The position numbers and the translations under genes are program-made. This document shows, in pieces, positions 1-5,443 of a stretch of DNA of 7,980 nt. The first letter of the stretch is position 1. Each line of letters begins with the position of its first letter. The notes below the pieces were generated by a model. It ran no database searches and was not told the origin of the DNA. It saw only the letters and a list, made by a program, of their open reading frames with translations. The DNA is from Bacteriovoracaceae bacterium (GTDB lineage: Bacteria; Bdellovibrionota; Bacteriovoracia; Bacteriovoracales; Bacteriovoracaceae): positions 1 to 7,980 of the forward strand of contig JAGOVR010000069.1 in assembly GCA_018060635.1 (NCBI GenBank), written 5' to 3'.

Positions 1-407
1 CCTTTACGGGCCATTTTATTTTTCTCCATTTGAATTCGTTGTTCAGGGGTAAGAATCGCATTTACTTTAGTTTGTCTCTCTTGGCGTTTGAGATTTAAAG
101 CTTGATGCCCATCTGCAATTTCTTTATTGAGAGCATCAATTTTATTTACCTTATCTTTATCTGTTTGTGTATCAGCTAATAAATCAGCTTTTTCTTTTTG
201 TTGTTTGGCCATTTGATCTAAGATAGATTTAATCGAACGCTGATGATCCGTTTGAATTTGTTCTAACTGCTTCTTTTGATCGTCAGAAAGGTTTAATTTT
301 TGCAGATTATCTTTGTGTGGTTTATGTCGAGAAGAATGCTCAGCTTTAAGACAAAGAGGTAGTGAAAGTGTCAGAATAAGAGTCAGAATAAAGTTGCGTT
401 TCAACAT
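1..407 (-). CDS. CpxP/Spy-like LTxxQ periplasmic protein (partial)
   Basis: The gene is cut by the left window edge, so only the first 135 codons and two bases are seen. The product starts with a signal peptide (MLKRN, then a Leu/Ile/Thr-rich core to about residue 20, with likely cleavage after LKA at residue 22). The rest is highly charged and predicted helical or coiled. It carries two LTxxQ-type motifs, LSDDQ at about 40-44 and LTPEQ at 119-123, about 80 residues apart. This is the layout of the Spy/CpxP superfamily, small periplasmic helical proteins that chaperone unfolded proteins or damp envelope-stress signalling; members are usually about 150-170 residues, so only a short tail should be missing. 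The start is supported by TAAGGAG at 414-420, six bases before ATG. The gene lies 105 bases downstream of the S46 peptidase on the same strand and could be co-transcribed. The family call is good; the specific role is inferred. Confidence 0.72.
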   Translation of the reverse strand, partial: MLKRNFILTLILTLSLPLCLKAEHSSRHKPHKDNLQKLNLSDDQKKQLEQIQTDHQRSIKSILDQMAKQQKEKADLLADTQTDKDKVNKIDALNKEIADGHQALNLKRQERQTKVNAILTPEQRIQMEKNKMARK

Positions 408-433
408 AAGAAACTCCTTAAAAATAGTTAATA

Positions 434-452
434 CATACTCATTAGACGTATG
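434..452. promoter_or_regulatory. Imperfect palindrome upstream of the Spy-like gene
   Basis: The half-sites CATAC (434-438) and GTATG (448-452) are perfect inverted copies around a centre that continues as TC-ATTA-GA with one extra base. The site lies 27-45 bases upstream of the Spy-like start codon. A possible minus-strand -10 hexamer, TATACT (480 to 475), lies just upstream, but its matching -35 is poor. The palindrome would then fall in the early transcribed region, where a repressor or response regulator could bind. This is pattern evidence only. Confidence 0.25.
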
Positions 453-512
453 AAGTTTAAAAAAGGTTCAAAAAAGTATAATTTTTTTTATATCAAGTTA
501 AAAGGCTAACTT

Positions 513-2327
513 TTATTGACTCAGTTCGCTCAAGATCTCTTTTCCAGCAAAATTTTCTAAAATAAGATAAATAGAACTCATATGCAGACAAACAGAAGAT
601 TCATTTTCTAAGTAGATAAAGCCATTATTCACAGAAGTAGAGTCAAAGCAAATTCCAAACATATGGCCATCTGCATTTAAAAGAGGACCGCCAGAAAAGC
701 CAGAGAAGTTATCCACAGTAGAAAGAAAATTTAAAGTAGCTTTTTTTCCTTTGAGATCAAGCTGAGTAGGGATATTAGGAGTAAGGTGGCCAAAGGTGAA
801 GCGGAGAGTACCATCAGCTTCCGCATAGGGAGGGTTTTTTTCTGTAAACTCGTTTTCAATAACGATGCGTTTTTGTTGTAACGGAATATTTATCTTTTCA
901 AAATGGGGAAGCATTTGGGCTAAATGCTGATAGCCAGGATCATGAATGAGATCATCAATATTTTTTTCATCCCATAGGACAGCATTATAAAAAGAACGCC
1001 AGCGCTCAAAAGAAGTAAAGATACTTTGTTCAAAAATAGCAGGATCTATGGTGGGTTCCATTTGCTGTAATAATATTTGGAGAAGAGTCAAATCTCTTTC
1101 ACTATAAAAGTCATAAGGTTTTAGATCTATTTGGTTAAGAAAATTAAGAAAAGAGTTCTTTTCCATATTCCGATTTTGAAATTCAATAAAATCTAAGGGA
1201 GATATTTGGTTTTGGAGGAACCACATCCGTAAGGAGGTGCTAAATTTTTCCAAAGGGGTTTTCTTTTTAGAGGGAAGAGCTAGTAGACTTAGAAGATAGG
1301 TTTCTTCATTTTTTTTAAAATTTGATTTGAAGGATTGATAGGCGTCTAAAGTTTTTGTCGAAAGATTTTTTTGCTCTTTTATAATTTTATTTTTTAACCA
1401 AGAAGCATCACTTAGATAGCTAAATAATTTTTGATCTAAAGTTTGGTAAAGATGATCTACAGGAAATATTGGAAGAGAATTTTTACTAGAAAGTTCTAAT
1501 TCTAAAGAAGAGAGAGCAATTTTAGTGGGTAAAATTACATCTCGTTGTGCTTGAGCCGCAAGAGATGATTTAAAACGAGATGTGCTACCAGGAAAGCCTA
1601 AAAGAATGTTAAGTTCTCTTTCTTCAGGCATTGTCTGAACGGTCTTTAAAAAAATAAGAGGTTTAAAAGGTTTCCCTGTATTTTGATAAGCTCGCAGAAG
1701 GGCAAAGTCGGCTTTATTTTGTGGCCATTTTCGATAGCCTTCGTTTTTTAAGTTACTTAATTCCAAAGATGGAACTGCGACTAATCGAATATCATTCACA
1801 TATTTAAATAAAAAGAAATAAGTGTCTCTAAAAGGGGGAGATGTTTGGATGAATGTCACAAAAGAGGGATCTTGGTATGTTCTTTTTAAGTCGGCAACTT
1901 CCTCTTCGGACATATGGGAGATATTTTTTGCTATCTGAAAAACTAGTATGGAGATCGTTTCCATTTTTATTTCATGATTAGAATTGAGATTGGGATAGCC
2001 TTCCAAAATATCACTAGCAAGGTTAGGATTAAGTTTAAATTCATTAAGAAGGCAGTGGTAGCTCGTAAGAATGAGTCCTGTGGAAGAAACAAAAGATCCT
2101 GTACAAAAAGGAGAGAAGGAATCTTTATTTCTAATGGCTACAATGGCTGAAAGTTTATTTGTTCTCTTGGTAGAGTAGATAGCATCCAAAGGAATATTAA
2201 TTCCTAGCTGACTCATCTCTGAATAGCCTCTTTCTAAATCAGGGGCATGGTAAGGTCTCCAAAAACCTTCGTTTCCCAAGATATTGAAACAAAAAGAAAG
2301 AAAAAAAATTGATAATAACTTTAGCAT
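513..2327 (-). CDS. S46 family serine peptidase (dipeptidyl-peptidase 7/11-like), exported
   Basis: The 604-residue product has an N-terminal signal peptide (MLKLL, then a hydrophobic core to about residue 17) followed by EGFWRPY, which matches the EGMW start of mature S46 enzymes. The chymotrypsin-like triad can be read as His91 (GLILTSYHC), Asp207 (WPQNKADF) and Ser545 (GFSGGP). Cys75 and Cys92 are placed like the conserved S46 disulfide. GFPGST (244-249), YAEADGTLRFTFG (501-513) and a C-terminal helix are further family landmarks; residues about 290-480 fit the inserted helical domain. Characterised S46 enzymes are about 700 residues and clip dipeptides from peptide N-termini in the periplasm. 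This one is shorter, has Ser563 where DPP7 has Gly and DPP11 has Arg, and seems to lack the Asn-Trp pair near Asp207, so strict dipeptidyl-peptidase activity is uncertain. No Shine-Dalgarno sequence is visible; the start was chosen because it gives an intact signal peptide. The gene diverges from the peroxidase gene. Confidence 0.88.
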   Translation of the reverse strand: MLKLLSIFFLSFCFNILGNEGFWRPYHAPDLERGYSEMSQLGINIPLDAIYSTKRTNKLSAIVAIRNKDSFSPFCTGSFVSSTGLILTSYHCLLNEFKLNPNLASDILEGYPNLNSNHEIKMETISILVFQIAKNISHMSEEEVADLKRTYQDPSFVTFIQTSPPFRDTYFFLFKYVNDIRLVAVPSLELSNLKNEGYRKWPQNKADFALLRAYQNTGKPFKPLIFLKTVQTMPEERELNILLGFPGSTSRFKSSLAAQAQRDVILPTKIALSSLELELSSKNSLPIFPVDHLYQTLDQKLFSYLSDASWLKNKIIKEQKNLSTKTLDAYQSFKSNFKKNEETYLLSLLALPSKKKTPLEKFSTSLRMWFLQNQISPLDFIEFQNRNMEKNSFLNFLNQIDLKPYDFYSERDLTLLQILLQQMEPTIDPAIFEQSIFTSFERWRSFYNAVLWDEKNIDDLIHDPGYQHLAQMLPHFEKINIPLQQKRIVIENEFTEKNPPYAEADGTLRFTFGHLTPNIPTQLDLKGKKATLNFLSTVDNFSGFSGGPLLNADGHMFGICFDSTSVNNGFIYLENESSVCLHMSSIYLILENFAGKEILSELSQ

Positions 2328-2337
2328 ATATTATAAA
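2309..2337 (+). promoter_or_regulatory. Sigma-70-like promoter of the peroxidase gene
   Basis: TTGATA (2309-2314), a 17-base spacer and TATAAA (2332-2337) form a near-consensus promoter. A start site near 2344 would give a leader of about 48 bases before the peroxidase ATG. The -35 box lies inside the first codons of the divergent peptidase gene and the spacer covers its start codon (2325-2327), so RNA polymerase bound here would compete with expression of the peptidase. Confidence 0.55.
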
Positions 2338-2391
2338 AGTAAGTACTATGCTCCGTCTTTAATGGCAACATATTAAAAGGGATTCAAATAT

Positions 2392-3375
2392 ATGAAAAAA
2401 ATTTCAATGTTAGTTTTATTAATCTTAAATATAGCCTGTACTCTCAAAGAAAATAAAAAAGAAATTGAAGCTTTACAGAAAGAAGCACAAGGTGTCTTTG
2501 TTCCGTTGTCAGATGTTTCTAAAATAATAGATTTAGAAAAAAATAAAAATCTCATTGCATTAGGCGAAAAACTTTATTTTGAAAAAAAACTTTCCTTTAA
2601 TGACACTATTTCTTGTAATTCGTGTCACAAGCTAGATCAATTTGGAGTGGATAATGAAGCGACTTCACTTGGACATAGTGGTCTTAGAGGCGATCGTAAT
2701 TCACCAACTGTTTATAATTCTGCTATTCATTTTGTACAGTTTTGGGATGGGCGTGCTCAAGACTTAGCAGAGCAAGCCATTGGTCCTATTCTTAACCCTA
2801 TTGAACATGGTCTTAAAAACGAAAAAGAAGCATTAAAGAAAATTGCAATCCCAGAATATATGGAGCTGTTCAGACAAGCTTTTAATGATAAAAAAGCTTT
2901 TACTTACAAAAATATTGGAGTGGCCATTGCCGCTTTTGAAAAAACACTCTTAACACCTTCACGCTTTGATGATTTCTTAAAAGGAGATGCAAAAGCTTTG
3001 AATGCGCAAGAGCGTCAAGGACTTAAAACATTTATGGATAAAGGCTGTATTTCATGTCACTCAGGAGAAGGAGTCGGAGGAAATTCTTTTCAAAAAATTG
3101 GAATGATTAATTCTTATCCCACTAAAGATGAAGGTCGTTTTAAAATTACTAAAAATGAAGAAGATAAATTTTTCTTTAAAGTTCCCTCTCTGCGTAATGT
3201 CGTACATACGGCTCCTTATTTTCATGATGGTTCAGTACAAACATTAGAAGCCGCTATTCGTATCATGGGTTATCATCAGTTAGATTTAAAACTTACGGAT
3301 GCAGAGATCGCAGATATAAAAGTATTTTTAGGAAGTCTTTCAGGGAAAGAAGGTACTTTTTACTCTAAAAAATAA
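2392..3375 (+). CDS. Di-haem cytochrome c peroxidase (CCP/MauG family), lipoprotein
   Basis: The 327-residue product is a bacterial di-haem cytochrome c peroxidase, which reduces hydrogen peroxide to water in the periplasm using electrons from small cytochromes or cupredoxins. Two haem-binding motifs are present, CNSCH (75-79) and CISCH (219-223). Other family residues are His95 in TSLGH (the usual distal ligand of the N-terminal peroxidatic haem), Trp118 in FWDGRA (between the haems), Glu138 in NPIEH, the APYFHDGS block (274-281), and Met292 in IMGYHQL, placed like the Met ligand of the electron-accepting haem. A Met there favours a peroxidase over MauG, which has Tyr. The N-terminus has a hydrophobic stretch ending in LNIAC with Cys16 as lipid attachment site, so the enzyme is probably membrane-tethered rather than soluble. 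AAAAGGG sits 9-12 bases before the start. The gene has its own promoter and looks monocistronic. Confidence 0.93.
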   Translation: MKKISMLVLLILNIACTLKENKKEIEALQKEAQGVFVPLSDVSKIIDLEKNKNLIALGEKLYFEKKLSFNDTISCNSCHKLDQFGVDNEATSLGHSGLRGDRNSPTVYNSAIHFVQFWDGRAQDLAEQAIGPILNPIEHGLKNEKEALKKIAIPEYMELFRQAFNDKKAFTYKNIGVAIAAFEKTLLTPSRFDDFLKGDAKALNAQERQGLKTFMDKGCISCHSGEGVGGNSFQKIGMINSYPTKDEGRFKITKNEEDKFFFKVPSLRNVVHTAPYFHDGSVQTLEAAIRIMGYHQLDLKLTDAEIADIKVFLGSLSGKEGTFYSKK

Positions 3376-3404
3376 TATTCTTACAAATAATTTCTTTTTT
3401 GGAT

Positions 3405-3418
3405 ATGTATTATTACAT
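3405..3418. repeat. Short AT-rich inverted repeat after the peroxidase gene
   Basis: ATGTA-TTAT-TACAT is a perfect five-base inverted repeat with a four-base centre, in the 185-base gap between the peroxidase and VWA genes. It has no T-run after it on either strand, so it is a poor terminator and at best a possible protein-binding site. No convincing terminator for the peroxidase gene is seen in this gap. Confidence 0.2.
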
Positions 3419-3501
3419 CTGTCATAACTAATTAAAGAAAAACAATAAAATTCAACCCCAGAGATACGACTAAAAGGATATTTTTACTTTATGTGTATGT
3501 T

Positions 3502-3530
3502 TTGCCTTCTTCTTTGATTAAATCTAAAAC
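3502..3530 (+). promoter_or_regulatory. Possible promoter of the VWA gene
   Basis: TTGCCT (3502-3507), a 17-base spacer and TAAAAC (3525-3530) each match the sigma-70 consensus at four of six positions. A start site near 3537 would leave a short leader carrying the ribosome site AAAGGA (3548-3553). The boxes are moderate matches in AT-rich sequence, so this is tentative. Confidence 0.33.
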
Positions 3531-3560
3531 TTAAGAAAACCTACAAGAAAGGAAATACGC

Positions 3561-4196
3561 ATGAAATATATTCTGAGTTTGAGTTTTTTTATTTTATTTT
3601 CAGTCAATGCGCAAGATGTAGCTCCTAGTTGGGGGAATTGTTTAGATGGAGATGTTTGGTTTTTAACAGATATTTCTGGAAGTTTAGAAGGACAAGAACC
3701 TAAAATTAAATCTGCTATTAAACTTATCTCAGAGAGGATTCTTGCAAGTAATCCTAATGCTATGGTTGGGTTACTTTTATTTAATACAGTCATTAATACA
3801 AAAGTTGAATTGACAAATAACGTTGAAGAATTAGGAATTGACTTCACAGCTATAGGGGGCACCGATATCTTTAGAGCTTTAGGTGACGCAGTTGCCTATG
3901 ATCAATTAAAAGGAAGAACGGGTGTTAACAAAATTATTATTCTTATCAGTGATGGCTATGATTATTTTAGAGATAATCCTAGTATCCTCTTAGGTAAGGC
4001 ACAAACTTATAAAGATCTAGGCTATAAGATTATTAGTATTCACTTTAGTGACGGACTAAGTGCTGAATCATTTTCTAATACGGCAAATTTAATGTCAAAA
4101 ATTTCTGGAGAGTATGCCAGCGATCAAAGTTTTTATTACCCTGTAAACTTGGAGGGGCTAGCAGAGCTTTTTATAAGAAGTTTTTCTTGTTTGTAG
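3561..4196 (+). CDS. Secreted single-domain von Willebrand factor A (VWA) protein
   Basis: The 211-residue product has a signal peptide with likely cleavage after VNA at residue 17, and the rest is essentially one VWA domain. The metal-ion-dependent adhesion site (MIDAS) is complete: DISGS (37-41), Thr101 in GGTD (99-102), and Asp131 in ISDG. Alternating hydrophobic strands (VWFLTD, AMVGLLLF, KIIILIS, KIISIHF) fit the Rossmann-like fold. VWA domains with this site bind a divalent metal and usually a protein partner. The only two cysteines of the mature protein, Cys27 and Cys210, frame the domain and could form a disulfide joining its ends, as in the A1 and A3 domains of human von Willebrand factor. 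No membrane anchor is visible, so it is probably free in the periplasm or secreted. The start has AAAGGA seven bases upstream. The partner is unknown; it may share a transcript with the hydrolase 33 bases downstream. Confidence 0.87.
   Translation: MKYILSLSFFILFSVNAQDVAPSWGNCLDGDVWFLTDISGSLEGQEPKIKSAIKLISERILASNPNAMVGLLLFNTVINTKVELTNNVEELGIDFTAIGGTDIFRALGDAVAYDQLKGRTGVNKIIILISDGYDYFRDNPSILLGKAQTYKDLGYKIISIHFSDGLSAESFSNTANLMSKISGEYASDQSFYYPVNLEGLAELFIRSFSCL
4149..4177 (+). promoter_or_regulatory. Possible internal promoter of the hydrolase gene
   Basis: TTGGAG (4149-4154), a 17-base spacer and TATAAG (4172-4177) lie in the last codons of the VWA gene and would start transcription about 45 bases before the hydrolase ATG. 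The -10 matches five of six bases but the -35 only three. It may supplement read-through from the VWA gene. Confidence 0.25.
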
Positions 4197-4229
4197 TTTA
4201 GAGAAAAAAACCTATATGATAGTGAGTCT

Positions 4230-5294
4230 ATGGGTTCCTACTTCGTTCTATGTGTTTTTATCTTATCTCTTTTTACTTTATTTCGAGCAAGGATTTCTAT
4301 TTTCCTTTGGTATCTTAATTTATTAACAATAGAGTTTGGGCATTTTTTGGGGCTTTTTTCTCTTTTTTTTCTCTTTTTTGCGCCATCAAAGACTGACTTT
4401 TCTTTATTAACCTTAAGTGCATTTTTATATTTTACCCCTCTTGTTAGGATGGTTATATGGAGTTATCAAAATTTTCATAAGATAAAAATTAAGGAGCTTT
4501 TCTTAGGATTTAGAGTTAAAACAAAAATTTCTAAAATCACATTGGAATATAAAAAAGGCTTGGCTTTAGATATTTTTTTAAGTCACTCAGAAACCGTAAA
4601 AGAAACCTGTATTTTGGTCGTTCATGGCGGAGGCTGGGAGAGTGGAGATAAAGTCGAAGCTGGTTGGATAAATAAGTACTTTGCAGACAAGGGTTATATT
4701 GTTGCCAGTATGAATTATAGGCTGGCTCCTCAAAATAAATTTCCCGCTCCCGTTCAAGATGTTGAGGATGCTTTAAAATATTTACGAACTTATTTTCAAG
4801 ATAAAAAAGAATCTATTAAAAATTTTATTTTATTAGGACGTTCTGCTGGAGCACAAATTATTTTATATAAAGGTTTTGCAAGACCAGAAACAGATATTAG
4901 AGCTTTGGTTGATTTTTATGGACCTACCAATTTAGGTGACTTTGATAAAGATCATAGATGGTGGAGTGTTTTAAATTCCGAGATTTTATTAAAAAACTAT
5001 CTAGGAGGAAGTTTAAAAACACACTTAGATGCTTATGTAGGTGCGTCACCTTGTAGTTATATAAATAAAGACGTTCCTCCTACCCTTATTTTTCATGGTG
5101 CAAAAGATGAGTTAGTCAGTGTGAATGAATCTAGGAAATTAGCAAGTAAATTAAAAGAAGTAGGAGCAAAGGTAGAATATATAGAACTCCCGTGGGCCAC
5201 TCATGCCTTAGATTTTTTTAGTTCGGGATTAAGTGGGCAAATTGCGTTGTATAAGACACAGCAATTTATAGAAACGATTCTCTCTCAGAAATAG
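4230..5294 (+). CDS. Membrane-anchored alpha/beta hydrolase (HSL/BD-FAE-like esterase)
   Basis: The 354-residue product has two parts. Residues 2-78 are hydrophobic, with segments at about 2-18, 24-50 and 57-77. Residues from about 95 on form an alpha/beta hydrolase of the hormone-sensitive-lipase/carboxylesterase type: oxyanion motif HGGGW (132-136), NYRLAP (162-167), nucleophile elbow GRSAG with Ser205, acid Asp293 in GAKDELV, and His325 in WATHALDF. The triad is complete, so it should hydrolyse a carboxylic ester or similar bond; the substrate cannot be told. Arg19 and Arg21 after the first segment and the Lys-rich stretch after the third suggest, by the positive-inside rule, that the catalytic domain faces the cytoplasm. 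ATG 4230 is the only start between the in-frame stop of the VWA gene and the conserved region; ribosome-site match is weak (AGTGAG, 4221-4226). The 33-base gap suggests co-transcription with the VWA gene. Confidence 0.86.
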   Translation: MGSYFVLCVFILSLFTLFRARISIFLWYLNLLTIEFGHFLGLFSLFFLFFAPSKTDFSLLTLSAFLYFTPLVRMVIWSYQNFHKIKIKELFLGFRVKTKISKITLEYKKGLALDIFLSHSETVKETCILVVHGGGWESGDKVEAGWINKYFADKGYIVASMNYRLAPQNKFPAPVQDVEDALKYLRTYFQDKKESIKNFILLGRSAGAQIILYKGFARPETDIRALVDFYGPTNLGDFDKDHRWWSVLNSEILLKNYLGGSLKTHLDAYVGASPCSYINKDVPPTLIFHGAKDELVSVNESRKLASKLKEVGAKVEYIELPWATHALDFFSSGLSGQIALYKTQQFIETILSQK

Positions 5295-5306
5295 ATCAAA
5301 CTGACA

Positions 5307-5327
5307 AAAAAAAGACACACTTTTTTT
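5307..5327. repeat. A/T-rich inverted repeat downstream of the hydrolase gene
   Basis: AAAAAAAG (5307-5314) and CTTTTTTT (5320-5327) are perfect inverted copies around a five-base loop, starting 12 bases after the hydrolase stop. With one G-C pair the hairpin is weak alone, but it lies just before a second, better hairpin and may help transcription end here. Confidence 0.35.
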
Positions 5328-5366
5328 AAAAAGGTTTTCTTCAAAAGGGGCTAAACCTTTCTTTTT
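5328..5366 (+). terminator. Probable intrinsic terminator of the VWA-hydrolase unit
   Basis: AAAGGTTT (5330-5337) pairs perfectly with AAACCTTT (5353-5360) across a 15-base loop, and CTTTTTG follows directly (5361-5367). The position, about 35 bases after the hydrolase stop and before the next gene's promoter, fits Rho-independent termination. The stem has only two G-C pairs and the loop is long, so efficiency may be modest. Confidence 0.5.
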
Positions 5367-5394
5367 GTACAAAATATTTTACCAATAATAAAGA

Positions 5395-5403
5395 TGATAT
5401 AAT
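5395..5403 (+). promoter_or_regulatory. Extended -10 promoter of the lipoprotein gene
   Basis: TGATATAAT is a perfect extended -10 element: the TGn motif at 5395-5397 followed by consensus TATAAT at 5398-5403. There is no good -35 at 16-18 bases (the closest look-alike, TTTACC, is only 14 away), which is usual for extended -10 promoters. Transcription would begin near 5410, giving a leader of about 34 bases. Confidence 0.55.
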
Positions 5404-5415
5404 TTAAGACGCTTA

Positions 5416-5437
5416 GTTTTCCTTTTATAAAGAAAAC
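5416..5437 (+). promoter_or_regulatory. 5'-UTR hairpin next to the lipoprotein start codon
   Basis: GTTTTC-C-TTT (5416-5425) can pair with AAAGAAAAC (5429-5437), giving nine base pairs with one bulged C and a three-base loop. The hairpin ends six bases before ATG 5444 and its 3' arm holds the only purine-rich stretch where a ribosome site would be expected. It could lower translation unless opened; there is no T-run after it, so it is not a terminator. Confidence 0.4.
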
Positions 5438-5443
5438 ATACTT

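Noticed and set aside
2330..2335. Perfect TATAAT on the minus strand just upstream of the peptidase start codon
   Set aside because: It ends two bases before the ATG, so transcription would begin inside the coding sequence; the next Met (residue 38) would lose the signal peptide and the family's N-terminal motif. It overlaps the plus-strand -10 and is likely a by-product of it.
2373..2555. Open frame of 60 codons on the minus strand
   Set aside because: It is antisense to the well-supported peroxidase gene, lacks a ribosome site and has no recognisable protein features.
3491..3517. Eight-residue open frame (MCMFCLLL) before the VWA gene, considered as a leader peptide
   Set aside because: It has no ribosome site at a workable distance, no attenuator structure follows, and it overlaps the likely -35 of the VWA promoter.
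3376..3560. Search for a terminator or small RNA after the peroxidase gene
   Set aside because: Only short A/T pairings are present, none with a stable stem followed by a T-run; nothing beyond the small palindrome and possible promoter can be supported.
3524..3862. Open frame of 112 codons on the minus strand
   Set aside because: It runs antisense through the start of the VWA gene, whose signal peptide and metal-site motifs are clear.
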